NCBI GenBank assembly: GCA_030645475.1
Contig: JAUSMA010000067.1
Location: 62,001-126,000, forward strand
Direction of reading: 5' to 3'
DNA length: 64,000 nt
DNA from: Nitrospirota bacterium
Lineage (GTDB): Bacteria; Nitrospirota; Nitrospiria; Nitrospirales; Nitrospiraceae
Shown here: in pieces, positions 48,772 through 57,822 of the stretch
Position numbering within the stretch: position 1 is the first letter of the stretch
Layout of the letters: every line of letters begins with the position of its first letter
Notes under the pieces: model-generated
The model's database searches: none
Seen by the model: only the letters and a program-made list of their open reading frames with translations
What the model was told of the DNA's origin: nothing
Position numbers and translations under genes: made by a program

Positions 48772-50580
48772 CTATTTCATCGCCACAGCTCTGACTTGAC
48801 GATAAGTGGTGCATCCCTGTAGCGTTTTTTGAATGCCGTCTTGAAGCAATGTGACCATCCCCTCTGCCAGAGCGAGGGCCAGCATCTCAGCAGTTCGAGA
48901 TCGAGCCTGGATGAGCTGTTTCATGTTTTCCGAGGGAAGCAGCAGTTCATGAAGGGGCACTCGGCCCTTAAACCCGGTTCGGTTACAGGCCTCACAACCT
49001 CGTCCACGGTAGAGGCGCCAATCGGGGAGATATTCGATGCCTACCGTTGGCCAGTCCTGCGCGCCGTATCCCTGTACCAACTCGTCGTACTCCTGTCGGC
49101 TCGGATGGTAGGACTCTTTGCACTGGGTGCAGATTCGTTTGCAAAGGCGCTGGGCGAGGACTCCCAACATGGCATCGGCAAAGTTGAACGAGTCACAGCC
49201 AAGGTCCAGCAACCGAACCACCGTCTCGATCGCACTGTTCGTATGGAGGGTGCTGAGCACCAGATGGCCTGTGAGCGAGGCTTCAATGGCGATATCGGCT
49301 GTTTCCTTATCCCTCATCTCGCCGATCATGATGACGTCGGGATCGGCACGCAGAAACGCCCGCATCGCGGCCGCGAAGGTGAGATCGATCTTTGGATGGA
49401 CTTGAACTTGGCGGAGACCGTCCTGGGTAATTTCGATAGGGTCTTCGGCCGTCCAAATCTTTCGCTCGTCGGTATTGATGTGCTTCAGAATCGCATGCAG
49501 GGTCGTCGTTTTACCGGACCCGGTTGGTCCGACACAGAGGATGATCCCGTGCGGTTTCTCCGCGATGGCTTGAATAGCCTGCAAGGTGGCAAGGGAAAAC
49601 TCCATCGCCCCAAGCGACATCGGCTGCTTGGCCGTGAGAATCCGCAACACGACATCTTCGTCCTGTCCGGCGGTGGGCAGGGTCGCCACGCGTAATTCGA
49701 TCTCTCGATCCTTTGCCAACCGATACCGGATCTTGCCGTCTTGGGGTTTACGCCGTTCGGCAATGTCGAGATTGGCCATGACCTTGATGCGTGACACGAC
49801 CGCCCGCCTATAAGCCGCGGGAATTCCCATGTAGGTGAAACAGGTGCCGTCGACGCGCAGACGTATGGCCATGTCCTTGCGATCTGCGTAGGGCTCGATG
49901 TGAATGTCCGACGCCCCGAGTCGGTCGGCTTCAAGGATCACTTGGTTGGTCAGCCGGACAATGGCCGAGTCGTTCTCGTCGATTCCACCGGAGACAGGAT
50001 CGATGACAGCCTCACGATGGATTTCATGAACCAACTCACCGAGAATGGCGCCGATCGAGCCTCTCGGTCCCTGCCCCGTTGCCAGATGAAGAAATTGCTC
50101 GATGTCCCGGCGTAACCCGACCGCGTAGCGAATGGTCATTCCTGGAAATGCGCGCCGCACATCCCACCCCTTGTCGAGATCGTGCGGATCGCTGGTGAGC
50201 ACGTCTATTAACGAACCGCGCCGCGCGATGGGAATCCACGCATGTTTTTTCAAATAGTCGGCATTGAGGTTTTTCAACAGCTCACGGTCGATTGCAGTCC
50301 GTTCGTCATATGGCAAATAGGGGCATTGATAGAAATCACTTAGCGCAGACCCAAGTGCCTCTTTCGGAACTCCGTAGCGGTCCAGGAGAAGAATTTCGAG
50401 ATCAACCGTACCATCGGACGATTCATCGACCGCAGCGGTCAGATCAGAGAGGCTGATCATGCCACGATACATCAAGCTATCAAGCACGTTTTGTTCGATC
50501 GCGTAGCGCGATGGTTTCGCCGAGCGGCCGCCTTTCTTTCCTCCTGGTCCACCAGCCAATATGTCTATCTCGACCGTCAT
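48772..50580 (-). CDS. pilB: PilB/GspE-type pilus extension ATPase
   Basis: The 602-residue product starts with an MshEN-like N-terminal domain and then has Walker A CVGPTGSGKTTTLHAIL, the Asp box, Walker B DPDVIMIGEMRD and His box GHLVLSTLHTNSA. A C-terminal zinc-binding region contains CTQCKESY and CEACNRTGFKGR. It powers pilus extension at the inner membrane. AAAGG nine bases before the ATG at 50580 is the ribosome binding site. A MITE-like element lies directly upstream, between this gene and the second pilX-type gene, so it may alter transcription of pilB. Confidence 0.93.
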   Translation of the reverse strand: MTVEIDILAGGPGGKKGGRSAKPSRYAIEQNVLDSLMYRGMISLSDLTAAVDESSDGTVDLEILLLDRYGVPKEALGSALSDFYQCPYLPYDERTAIDRELLKNLNADYLKKHAWIPIARRGSLIDVLTSDPHDLDKGWDVRRAFPGMTIRYAVGLRRDIEQFLHLATGQGPRGSIGAILGELVHEIHREAVIDPVSGGIDENDSAIVRLTNQVILEADRLGASDIHIEPYADRKDMAIRLRVDGTCFTYMGIPAAYRRAVVSRIKVMANLDIAERRKPQDGKIRYRLAKDREIELRVATLPTAGQDEDVVLRILTAKQPMSLGAMEFSLATLQAIQAIAEKPHGIILCVGPTGSGKTTTLHAILKHINTDERKIWTAEDPIEITQDGLRQVQVHPKIDLTFAAAMRAFLRADPDVIMIGEMRDKETADIAIEASLTGHLVLSTLHTNSAIETVVRLLDLGCDSFNFADAMLGVLAQRLCKRICTQCKESYHPSRQEYDELVQGYGAQDWPTVGIEYLPDWRLYRGRGCEACNRTGFKGRVPLHELLLPSENMKQLIQARSRTAEMLALALAEGMVTLLQDGIQKTLQGCTTYRQVRAVAMK

Positions 50581-50609
50581 GCACGACGCCTTTCGTTCTT
50601 ACCTTTCCA

Positions 50610-50806
50610 CTAGCAGGTTGTTGACAAACTACTACACCACTGCAGGCATGCGCATGCCAGAGCAGTTGCAGACTGCTGGCAGAAGTCGTCGCAGGCTCTT
50701 CAGCAAGGCCGCAGCAAGCGGAGAGGCGAAGCGTACTCTCGGCAGTGAGTTGAACCTCTGCGCGCCGCGAGAACGCTGCTAGCGGCCTTTGTCAACAGCC
50801 TGCTAG
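50610..50806. mobile_element. MITE-like element D with TTGTTGACAAA ends (197 bp)
   Basis: The left end CTAGCAGGTTGTTGACAAA (50610-50628) is repeated inverted at the right end (50788-50806) with one mismatch in 19. The interior holds AAGGCCGCAG and GCGTACTC words similar to copies A-C, so the family is distantly related, but the terminal repeats differ. The CTAG at the right end contains the TAG stop codon of the PilX-like gene. Confidence 0.8.
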
Positions 50807-52284
50807 TACTTCACCATCCACGTACCAGGTGCTCGATAGACCACGGGAAGCCCTCGAAACAGTCCTTGCGCCAAGTCGGCGTTGTGCCAGATCTCGATCA
50901 CGTCACCGGTTCCGATCGACGTCACGCTCTGCCCTGCCATCACCGCCCCATATAGGCGGGCCGATCGTTCAATCCTGATTGCACCGGCCGCATAGAGCAG
51001 ACCGTTGAAGTGGATGCCTGACAATTGCACCGGCACTCTTGTCCCGAGGGACTGCGCCCCCGGCGGAGAGGGGCTGAGGGCCGGAACAGATTTCCCTGCG
51101 GCCCGAGGCCTGAGCACCACGTGACCCTGCACGACCAGCAGACCTTCGACGTAGTCCGTATCGAGCAGCAATATGCCCATATTATCGACATGAGGCGGCC
51201 GCCCATCGACTGTGTCGATAAACACCAATCCATGGGGGTCTCCAACAGCCTGAGATTCCAGCGCTGCCGCAGGCGTGACTCCCTGATCCGAGTCCGAGGC
51301 CTCCTGCGGATGAAGCTGTCCCATACGATCGAGTCGGTAATAGGTCCCCCAGCGCAGTGCGAGCTTCTTGAGTGAATCGTAGTCCCACTCATCGAGCCTG
51401 ACCCCAGGCGTCGGATATTGGTGCAGGTGTACGTTGTCAGCAAGCGGAGGATTCGCTCCTTGGCCTGGCGGAGGTGCAATGACCGAAACCATCCCTCCGA
51501 TCCAATATTCCGCCCAGCGATCCTGAACTGACAGCAGCTGATCGTACGACTGCCCCGTCACCGGCGCACTGCTGCTTTTAAGGACGAGGTCCTCGACTCG
51601 CTGCACCGCAAGATCGCCCACCACTCGCTGATCGCCCCAATGCACCAGCACGGGAGATGCACCGCCTGACTGCAGGGTTCCCAACGACTGTCCGACTTGT
51701 ACCGCCGCACGAACCGCGGGAATCGACAGAGCCCCAAGCTGAAGCTGCACCGTTCGTGTGATCGGCCGAGGATCGACCGTTGCAGCCGTGACCTCAACCG
51801 TGCTCAGTAAACCAGGCTGCAGAGGACCATACATTTTCACCGCAAGAATGCGGCCAAGGCCTCGCGACGACGTGAACAGGCCGTTGGGAGGCTGATTCAA
51901 CACCTGATCGTCTGTGGGGTTCGAGGCACGAAGAAAGACATCCGGACGATCGATGGTACCGATAAATTGTGAACGCCCGGTCGCGTCGAAAAACGATGGC
52001 CCACTTGCAAGATCTCCTTGCCGCTTGGCCAACAATCCGGCAATGGCTGTTGGCGTAGATGAGGGATCGTGGAACCAGCTCATTACCATATCCGCCGCAC
52101 CGTCGGCCAACTGTTGCGCAACAGTGTCCTCTCTCATGGCGCTCACGCCAGGTCCATCCTGACTGGCCAGAAATAGAGAGGTCATACTAGCGATCCCAAG
52201 CAAAACGATCAGCATGAGGGCCGCGAGGAGCACGTGGCCCTTGTTGCACTGATTCATGCGTTCTGATGCAGGCCGTTTTCCCAT
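50803..52284 (-). CDS. large PilX-type pilin-like protein
   Basis: The N-terminus GHVLLAALMLIVLLGIASMT is a PilX_N-type membrane segment following a basic start. The rest (about 470 aa) is unusually large for PilX and has segments typical of minor pilins that expose a beta domain (TRTVQLQLGALSIPAVRAAVQ; YVEGLLVVQGHVVLRP). It belongs to the second minor-pilin set (FimT-PilV-PilW-PilX order). The stop codon TAG is formed by the terminal repeat of element D, so the true ancestral C-terminus may have differed. The ATG at 52284 has GGAGG eight bases upstream. Confidence 0.75.
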   Translation of the reverse strand: MGKRPASERMNQCNKGHVLLAALMLIVLLGIASMTSLFLASQDGPGVSAMREDTVAQQLADGAADMVMSWFHDPSSTPTAIAGLLAKRQGDLASGPSFFDATGRSQFIGTIDRPDVFLRASNPTDDQVLNQPPNGLFTSSRGLGRILAVKMYGPLQPGLLSTVEVTAATVDPRPITRTVQLQLGALSIPAVRAAVQVGQSLGTLQSGGASPVLVHWGDQRVVGDLAVQRVEDLVLKSSSAPVTGQSYDQLLSVQDRWAEYWIGGMVSVIAPPPGQGANPPLADNVHLHQYPTPGVRLDEWDYDSLKKLALRWGTYYRLDRMGQLHPQEASDSDQGVTPAAALESQAVGDPHGLVFIDTVDGRPPHVDNMGILLLDTDYVEGLLVVQGHVVLRPRAAGKSVPALSPSPPGAQSLGTRVPVQLSGIHFNGLLYAAGAIRIERSARLYGAVMAGQSVTSIGTGDVIEIWHNADLAQGLFRGLPVVYRAPGTWMVKY

Positions 52285-52324
52285 CTCCACATCCTCCCTC
52301 CCATTCGTGTTGGAGCTGCGATTG

Positions 52325-53065
52325 TTATGTCCTGAGGCTAATTTCCCGAACTGCGCGCATCCCTTGATCGGACATCATGACTTCAACCACGACCCGTCTC
52401 GCGAGGGCTGGTTGTGTGACAGCCTGCCCGTTTCCATCCCAATATGAAAATCGAGCCTCCCTGATATCTCCGACCAAAACGCTCGCGCCACCATCAACCT
52501 GCCGCAGTAATCGCAGCACACCCTGGTCATCATGACGGCTGTAGTAACGAACGCGATTCAAGAGAACGACAGAGGCTCCCGATGGAATCATCGTTGTGAG
52601 TGGCTGCGTCACGGTGAGGAATCGCCGCTGTCCATTACGGGCTAGGGCCAGCGTCTCGCAGCGCTCCGCCCAACAAGCGACAATGGTCCTCCGATCATCC
52701 CACCCTCGCCCGTCTTCGACCGACAGCGCCGTTTGACCGATTGCCGCCGCTGCCGTGATCGTCGTTGAGAGACCCTGCAGATTCGCAGAAAACTCCACTG
52801 AGTCCGAAGCCATGATGGTCAGAGAACCGGGCCCTGTGAGCCGCAATTCCTGCTCAAGCACTTCCAACCCTAGGCGAAGATCTTGCTGTTGTGCGACCTC
52901 ACGTTGTTGCCGCATAAACTGCTGTTGAAAATAGGACAGAGCTTGAAGCGTGGCGCCCAAGACGACCAGCCCTGCCGCCATGGCAAACATCAGCTCGACC
53001 AAACTGGCACCAGCCTCTAGTCTCGCTTTGTGGCCGCTTTCTCCTATTTGACGATCTGAATACAT
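52325..53065 (-). CDS. PilW-like minor pilin (second set)
   Basis: The segment ARLEAGASLVELMFAMAAGLV is a prepilin signal with Ala-Ser at the processed site and E5-like Glu. The long helix continues YFQQQFMRQQREVAQQQDLR, as in PilW proteins. A disulfide pair CWAERC is visible. The ATG at 53065 is preceded by GAGGGAG. It lies between the PilV-like and PilX-like genes of the second set. Confidence 0.78.
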   Translation of the reverse strand: MYSDRQIGESGHKARLEAGASLVELMFAMAAGLVVLGATLQALSYFQQQFMRQQREVAQQQDLRLGLEVLEQELRLTGPGSLTIMASDSVEFSANLQGLSTTITAAAAIGQTALSVEDGRGWDDRRTIVACWAERCETLALARNGQRRFLTVTQPLTTMIPSGASVVLLNRVRYYSRHDDQGVLRLLRQVDGGASVLVGDIREARFSYWDGNGQAVTQPALARRVVVEVMMSDQGMRAVREISLRT

Positions 53066-53090
53066 GTTGTCTCCCTCAAGTGGCGACTTG

Positions 53091-53582
53091 TTATTGGCTC
53101 CCAACAAACAGGGGATTGGCCAGTAGCGTCCCTACTCGTACCTCACGCGGACCTGCCTCGGAAGAATAGGCTGCACGAGCCTCGATCACGACATGACCTG
53201 AGACCGATAGCGAACCGGAATGGCTCGGCGTCACCGTCCAGATCAGTTGGATGCCATCCTGGTCCCAACTCCCGGAGTACGTTCCATCACCGGCCACTGC
53301 ATCGCCGCCTACTCCGTCGTCACGCATAACAAGGTCCGGGACACCATCGTGGTTCAAATCATCGAGCAAGAGACGATCCCATCTCGCAGACCGTTTGGCC
53401 TCAATCCTCGACTCCGCCATTGCCAAGGCACGCGTGGCCAATATGCCATTTCGAACGATCCGCTCTGCTGCCTCAAACGCTCCCATCGCCCCGGCAAGTC
53501 CAGCCATTGTGAGAGCCATCGCCACAAGCACCTCAGCAAAACTGGCTCCGCGCTCTATCTGAAATATTCGGTCCCGCATCAT
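53091..53582 (-). CDS. PilV-like minor pilin (second set)
   Basis: The N-terminus RGASFAEVLVAMALTMAGLAG is a prepilin signal with Glu5, followed by the PilV-type segment AIAMAES.. (RALAMAESRIEAKR). The C-terminal domain is small with a calcium-loop-like DLNHDGVPDLV. The start overlaps the stop of the FimT-like gene by four bases (ATGA). Confidence 0.78.
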   Translation of the reverse strand: MMRDRIFQIERGASFAEVLVAMALTMAGLAGAMGAFEAAERIVRNGILATRALAMAESRIEAKRSARWDRLLLDDLNHDGVPDLVMRDDGVGGDAVAGDGTYSGSWDQDGIQLIWTVTPSHSGSLSVSGHVVIEARAAYSSEAGPREVRVGTLLANPLFVGSQ

Positions 53583-54028
53583 GATGCGGACACTCTTCCT
53601 GTGATACTCACCGTGAATCGAGTTTCTCGGCCCTGGCTATCTCGCACAAGAACGGTGGTCGGGGTTGCAGCCCGGCCACTTGGCTGAAATAGTAGTTCAG
53701 GGCCGGCAGTTGGCTCTTCCACGACCACCCCCTTATCCGCATAGGAATAGACGTGCAGGATACCCTCGGCATCCGCTCGCCGTAGCGTGATCGTGCGGCC
53801 ATCTCGATCGAATATGACCCGAAGGCGTTCTCGCCTGGCCATCGCCAGCTGTCTGGCGAGCCGGAGCTCCGAAGCGATCTCTGCGGTGGCGCTCCGCGCC
53901 TGAGCCCTAGCAGTCAACGTCTGATAACTCGGCCAGGCCAACATCGTCATGACCCCCATGATCGCTAAGACGATGAGGAGCTCTGCCAGACTCCAGCCCT
54001 GTTCCTGCATCTGTCGGTCTTTCGGCAT
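53579..54028 (-). CDS. FimT/GspH-type minor pilin (second set)
   Basis: The segment EQGWSLAELLIVLAIMGVM is a prepilin signal (Trp replaces Phe at the mature N-terminus) and the body follows FimT/GspH pilins (LRLARQLAMARRERLRVIFD, RETRFTVSITGRV). The ATG at 54028 has GAGGGG close by. It starts the upstream minor-pilin set and lies downstream of pilD across a 250-bp gap. Confidence 0.8.
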   Translation of the reverse strand: MPKDRQMQEQGWSLAELLIVLAIMGVMTMLAWPSYQTLTARAQARSATAEIASELRLARQLAMARRERLRVIFDRDGRTITLRRADAEGILHVYSYADKGVVVEEPTAGPELLFQPSGRAATPTTVLVRDSQGRETRFTVSITGRVSAS

Positions 54029-54278
54029 AGCCCCTCGCAGAAGAAATCCACTTAGGATGATCAACCTGTCTCCAAGACCCATGCCTACGACTATACGGAT
54101 GAATACTTACTGAAGATGGAATGTAGAAAACTTCGAAAGTTCACGGGGTTTCACATCATCGCGAGAAGAAATGGTGGCGGAGCGGGCCCATGTCCTCAGT
54201 AACAAATAGAGAGAGTACTGGAGAGCCAATTACTATTTCAGATACAGGGGGATGCCAAAATAGATACTACGTGGAGTA
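54029..54278. other. 250-bp gap upstream of the second minor-pilin set
   Basis: Probably contains the promoter of the leftward minor-pilin operon, since pilD ends at 54279. No gene, repeat or RNA structure is evident; the region is slightly richer in A and T than its surroundings. Confidence 0.4.
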
Positions 54279-55082
54279 TTAGTAGCCAGGACCGAGGAGA
54301 CCTTGATACCAATCGAGGAGTGGCTGGGAAAAAAACATGGAGAGGAGGGCCCCCAAAACAAGGAAGGGACCAAAGGGGATATAGTCATCACGCTTGATGA
54401 TGCGTAGCGCGATCAAGCTAATGCCGATGACAGACCCAGTGAGTGAACCGATCATGATCGTGAGGAGCGCAGGCTTCCAGCCAAGAAACGCACCGACCAT
54501 CGCCAGCAACTTGATATCGCCCCCACCCATTCCCTCTTTGCCAAACAGATAGGGACTCAGCCAGGCCAAGAGCCAGAGGATGCCGCCTCCAATGGTGAGG
54601 CCAAGCACCGAATTGACCATACCAACCGGCAGAACAGTCGCTGCGCCAAGAAGTCCAACCATCATGCCAGGTATCGTAATGACATTAGGGATCATCTTAT
54701 GGGTGAGATCTGTTCCCGTCACCACGACCAACGCAGAAAACAGCAAGGCATAGAGGACGGCCGTCCAGCTGGGACCGAAGAACCACAAGACCGTGAGATA
54801 GCCGAGTGCATTGGCGGCTTCGACCAGGGGATAGCGAATCGAAATGGATGTGCGGCAAGCCCGGCAACGGCCTCCAAGCCAGAGGTAACTCATCAGCGGA
54901 ATATTATCGTAGAACTCGATGGGGTGAGTGCATGAGGGGCAATGCGAACCGGGCCAGACGATCGATTCGCCACGAGGCAGTCTATAGATGCAGACGTTGA
55001 GAAAACTACCATTCAGCGCGCCGAGGGTCCCGACCAGAAGATAGAGCGGCCATTCTTGCATAATCGACTCAGAGCCCATCAA
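54279..55082 (-). CDS. pilD: prepilin peptidase PilD (A24 aspartic peptidase and methylase)
   Basis: The cytoplasmic loop contains the zinc cysteines CPSCTHPI and CRACRTSI. The catalytic aspartates occur in VVVTGTDLTHKMIP and in the GMGGGDIKLLA motif. Eight membrane helices are visible. PilD cleaves and N-methylates all prepilins, including both sets of minor pilins in this window. The start at 55082 and two nearby ATGs (55079, 55061) cannot be separated by the sequence alone. Confidence 0.93.
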   Translation of the reverse strand: MMGSESIMQEWPLYLLVGTLGALNGSFLNVCIYRLPRGESIVWPGSHCPSCTHPIEFYDNIPLMSYLWLGGRCRACRTSISIRYPLVEAANALGYLTVLWFFGPSWTAVLYALLFSALVVVTGTDLTHKMIPNVITIPGMMVGLLGAATVLPVGMVNSVLGLTIGGGILWLLAWLSPYLFGKEGMGGGDIKLLAMVGAFLGWKPALLTIMIGSLTGSVIGISLIALRIIKRDDYIPFGPFLVLGALLSMFFSQPLLDWYQGLLGPGY

Positions 55083-55185
55083 CAGCTCGGAACGTCGGGC
55101 GACGCACTTCGCATGCCAAATGAAAAAGACTAGGTAGTTATTCTAGGGCCATCTCCCTGAATTTACTTATAGCGTAGGAGTTCTC

Positions 55186-55191
55186 TATAAT
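55186..55191 (+). promoter_or_regulatory. possible -10 box (TATAAT) upstream of the LuxR-type gene
   Basis: A perfect TATAAT at 55186-55191 lies in an AT-rich 200-bp gap ahead of the LuxR-type gene, with a second -10-like TATACT at 55246-55251. No good -35 box matches either at normal spacing, so the assignment is tentative. AAGGAG at 55270 is the gene's ribosome binding site. Confidence 0.3.
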
Positions 55192-55284
55192 CTACTTCCT
55201 GCTTGGCGAGGGTTTACTCCTGCGAAGTTCTCCGTCAAGTTTAATTATACTGCACTCTTTCATTCATCAAAGGAGAACACGATA

Positions 55285-55587
55285 ATGGCACGGACCGCAC
55301 CGGCTGCAAAGCCAAAACCGAAGACGAAAACGAAGCCCAAGCCGTCCCTGGCGAACCTCGCCCCGCCACCACGCAAGAAACGGCCAGAATCCCTCACCAG
55401 TCGCGAGCAGGAGATCCTTGAACTGATTTGGGCTGGGTTCAAAAACAAGGAAATCGGGCAGCGGCTCAAGATCAGCGTCAAGACCGTCGAAGCCCATCGG
55501 GCCAACATGATGAAAAAGATGCGTGTGTCGAATACCGCGCAGCTACTCAAAACCGCAATCCAAGACGGGACGATCAAGATCCGGTAG
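55285..55587 (+). CDS. stand-alone LuxR-type HTH protein with Lys/Pro-rich N-terminal tail
   Basis: Residues about 37-98 are a LuxR/GerE helix-turn-helix (LTSREQEILELIWAGFKNKE, KISVKTVEAHRANMMKKMRV, NTAQLLKTA). The first 36 residues are an Ala/Lys/Pro-rich tail (for example KPKPKTKTKPKPS), reminiscent of the basic tails of histone-like or AT-hook proteins. No receiver or ligand domain is attached. It may be a constitutively active DNA-binding regulator. The gene ends 14 bp inside the 3' end of rlmB on the other strand. AAGGAG precedes the ATG by nine bases. Confidence 0.8.
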   Translation: MARTAPAAKPKPKTKTKPKPSLANLAPPPRKKRPESLTSREQEILELIWAGFKNKEIGQRLKISVKTVEAHRANMMKKMRVSNTAQLLKTAIQDGTIKIR

Positions 55588-56455
55588 GCTTCGCCGCCGG
55601 CGCTGCGATTCTGCGGCGCTGGCGGACCGCTTCGAACAGGGTGACAGCTGCGGCAGCCGAGACATTCAGCGACTGCACCTTGCCCAACATCGGAATCCTA
55701 ATCAGGTCGTCACAGGCCCCCAGCACGCCAGGACGAATCCCTTCTCCCTCTCCTCCCAACACCAGCGCAATCGGCCCTGTCATGTCGATGTCGGTGTGGA
55801 GTTTCTCCGCCTGCGGATCGACGCCATAAACCCAGAGGCCTTCCTCTTTCAGATCCTGAATCAAACGAATCAGATTGGCCACGCAGCCGACGGGAATGTG
55901 ATCGATCGCCCCGGCTGAAACCTTCGCCACCACCGGCGTCAGACCGACGGCACGCCGTTCCGGAATAAAGACCCCATGAACACCGGCAGCTTCAGCTGTC
56001 CGCAAGACCGCGCCTAAATTATGAGGATCTTCGACCCCGTCGAGAAGCACAAGGAATGGCTTCTCGCCCCGCGTCTTCGCCCGGTCGAGAATATCCTCCG
56101 TCGTGCTAAACGATTTGGCCGCGATGTAGGCGATGACGCCTTGATGATTCCCGGTCGGTACCAATCGCGCAAACGCAGGGGGAGGTTCGATATGAACGGG
56201 GACTCTCTTCACCTTCGCCAACTGCACGAGATCGGCAAACTGCCGATCGGTTCGCATCAAAATCAGCCGCTGCAATGGACGCGTGCCGGCACGCAAGGCC
56301 TCACGCACCGCATGCAGCCCGTAGATCAGATCCTGAGGACTATCGCTTCCAGCGACTGGTGCCGTCTGGCTTATCTTCAATGACGATGCCGCGGGAGGCG
56401 AGGAACTGACGAATCTCGTCGGCCTTCTTGAAATATTTCTGTTTCCTGGCTTCAT
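55574..56455 (-). CDS. rlmB: 23S rRNA (guanosine-2'-O)-methyltransferase RlmB
   Basis: The product (293 aa) has the SpoU/TrmH SPOUT fold: an L30e-like N-terminal domain (IYGLHAVREALRAGTRPLQRL) and a knotted methylase with FLVLLDGVEDPHNLGAVLRTAEAAG, ALVLGGEGEG and QSLNVSAAAAVTLFE. RlmB methylates G2251 of 23S rRNA. The start at 56455 has AAGGA five bases upstream but overlaps cysS by 116 bp; a TTG at 56380 is the alternative. The N-terminal 40 residues are Ser/Pro-rich. Confidence 0.9.
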   Translation of the reverse strand: MKPGNRNISRRPTRFVSSSPPAASSLKISQTAPVAGSDSPQDLIYGLHAVREALRAGTRPLQRLILMRTDRQFADLVQLAKVKRVPVHIEPPPAFARLVPTGNHQGVIAYIAAKSFSTTEDILDRAKTRGEKPFLVLLDGVEDPHNLGAVLRTAEAAGVHGVFIPERRAVGLTPVVAKVSAGAIDHIPVGCVANLIRLIQDLKEEGLWVYGVDPQAEKLHTDIDMTGPIALVLGGEGEGIRPGVLGACDDLIRIPMLGKVQSLNVSAAAAVTLFEAVRQRRRIAAPAAKPTGS

Positions 56456-57815
56456 TTCGTTCCTTGAGCTTCGCGTCGATATTAGTATCGGACAGACTTT
56501 CGATGACTAAGGCAAGTACGTCCTCTTGAACAGACACAACCTCGGATACTGGAACTCTAACTGAGTTAAACCGCCACGCGTCTAATTGAAAGAGCCCCAG
56601 GACAGAACCCAGCTCCCTAAAAGCCGCGCGCGCCTGCAGTCGCGCCTTCGTTGACAGCCCCTGCTCCACGAGCTTATTGGCATCACTTCTCAGTTTCTGA
56701 ACAGCCGCGAGCGCCATTGGCGTGTTGAAATCATCGTCCAGCGCCTCTCGAAATGCGACTCGGCATTGCTCAATCACTTCGGTCAGCCCCTTGTCAGCCG
56801 AGGATTCTTCTGCTGACTCTGTCAGTCGCGTGAAAAGATCGTAGAATCCATCTAACGCTTGCTTGGCTTCCTTAATGGCGTGATCGGAAAAATCGAGCGG
56901 GCCACGATATTGGGTCGCGAGGAGAAAGTAGCGCAGCATCTCTCCGGCGATATCCTCCGGCCACTCGGATTTATCAAAGATCTCTCTGATCGTGAAGAAA
57001 TTCCCCAGGGACTTGGACATCTTCTCATGATTGATTTGCACAAATCCGTTGTGAATCCAGTAGCGCGCAAATTCTTTTCCTGTCGCCCCACATGACTGGG
57101 CGATTTCGTTTTCGTGATGAGGGAAAATAAGATCCATTCCCCCACCATGAATATCGAACGTCTCACCTAAATGGCGCATCGCCATAGCGGAACATTCAAT
57201 ATGCCAGCCCGGTCGCCCTGGCCCCCAAGGACTCTCCCATGACGGCTCGCCCGGCTTGCTGCCCTTCCACAGCGCAAAATCCATCGGATGACGCTTTCGT
57301 TCATCCACATCCACTCGGGCACCGGCCTGCAAATCCTCGAGCTTCCGTTTCGAGAGGCGGCCATAGGCCTGGTACTTTTCAACCTGGAAATAAACATCAC
57401 CGGCCACTGGATAGGCGAGACCTTTCTCAATCAACGTGCCGACCAGCGCAATGATTTCGGCCATATGTTCCGTGGCTTTCGGCTCATTCGTCGCCCGCCG
57501 AATGCCCAGCTTCCCCATGTCCTGATAGTAGGCCTCGATAAATTCAGCGGTAATGACGTCGCAGGACACGCCCCGTTCATGTGCCCGCTTGATAATCTTG
57601 TCATCCACATCGGTGAAGTTCTTGACGAATTCAACCTGGTAGCCGCTGAACTCCAGATAGCGTCGGATCACATCGAACACGAGCGCGCTCCGCGCATGAC
57701 CGATATGGCAATAGTCGTAGACGGTCACGCCACAGACATACATTCGAACGGTCTTCAGCTGGAGCGAGTGAAACGGCTCTTTTTCCCCCGTGAGTGTGTT
57801 GTAGATCGAAAGCAT
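56340..57815 (-). CDS. cysS: cysteinyl-tRNA synthetase
   Basis: The 491-residue class I synthetase shows CGVTVYDYCHIGHARSALVF (zinc Cys and HIGH-type site), DVDDKIIKRA, WHIECSAMAMRHLGE with zinc ligands, and the KMSKS loop in HEKMSKSLGNFF. The anticodon-binding domain and C-terminal Lys-rich ending (RKQKYFKKADEIRQFL) complete the enzyme. It charges tRNA-Cys. The dedA gene ends 7 bp before its start, so the surE-dedA-cysS-rlmB row is likely one transcript. Confidence 0.97.
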   Translation of the reverse strand: MLSIYNTLTGEKEPFHSLQLKTVRMYVCGVTVYDYCHIGHARSALVFDVIRRYLEFSGYQVEFVKNFTDVDDKIIKRAHERGVSCDVITAEFIEAYYQDMGKLGIRRATNEPKATEHMAEIIALVGTLIEKGLAYPVAGDVYFQVEKYQAYGRLSKRKLEDLQAGARVDVDERKRHPMDFALWKGSKPGEPSWESPWGPGRPGWHIECSAMAMRHLGETFDIHGGGMDLIFPHHENEIAQSCGATGKEFARYWIHNGFVQINHEKMSKSLGNFFTIREIFDKSEWPEDIAGEMLRYFLLATQYRGPLDFSDHAIKEAKQALDGFYDLFTRLTESAEESSADKGLTEVIEQCRVAFREALDDDFNTPMALAAVQKLRSDANKLVEQGLSTKARLQARAAFRELGSVLGLFQLDAWRFNSVRVPVSEVVSVQEDVLALVIESLSDTNIDAKLKERNEARKQKYFKKADEIRQFLASRGIVIEDKPDGTSRWKR

Positions 57816-57822
57816 GGGCTGA

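Noticed and set aside
50561-50782. Small rightward open frame between pilB and the PilX-like gene
   Set aside because: It lies within the inverted-repeat element D and has no ribosome binding site or family features.
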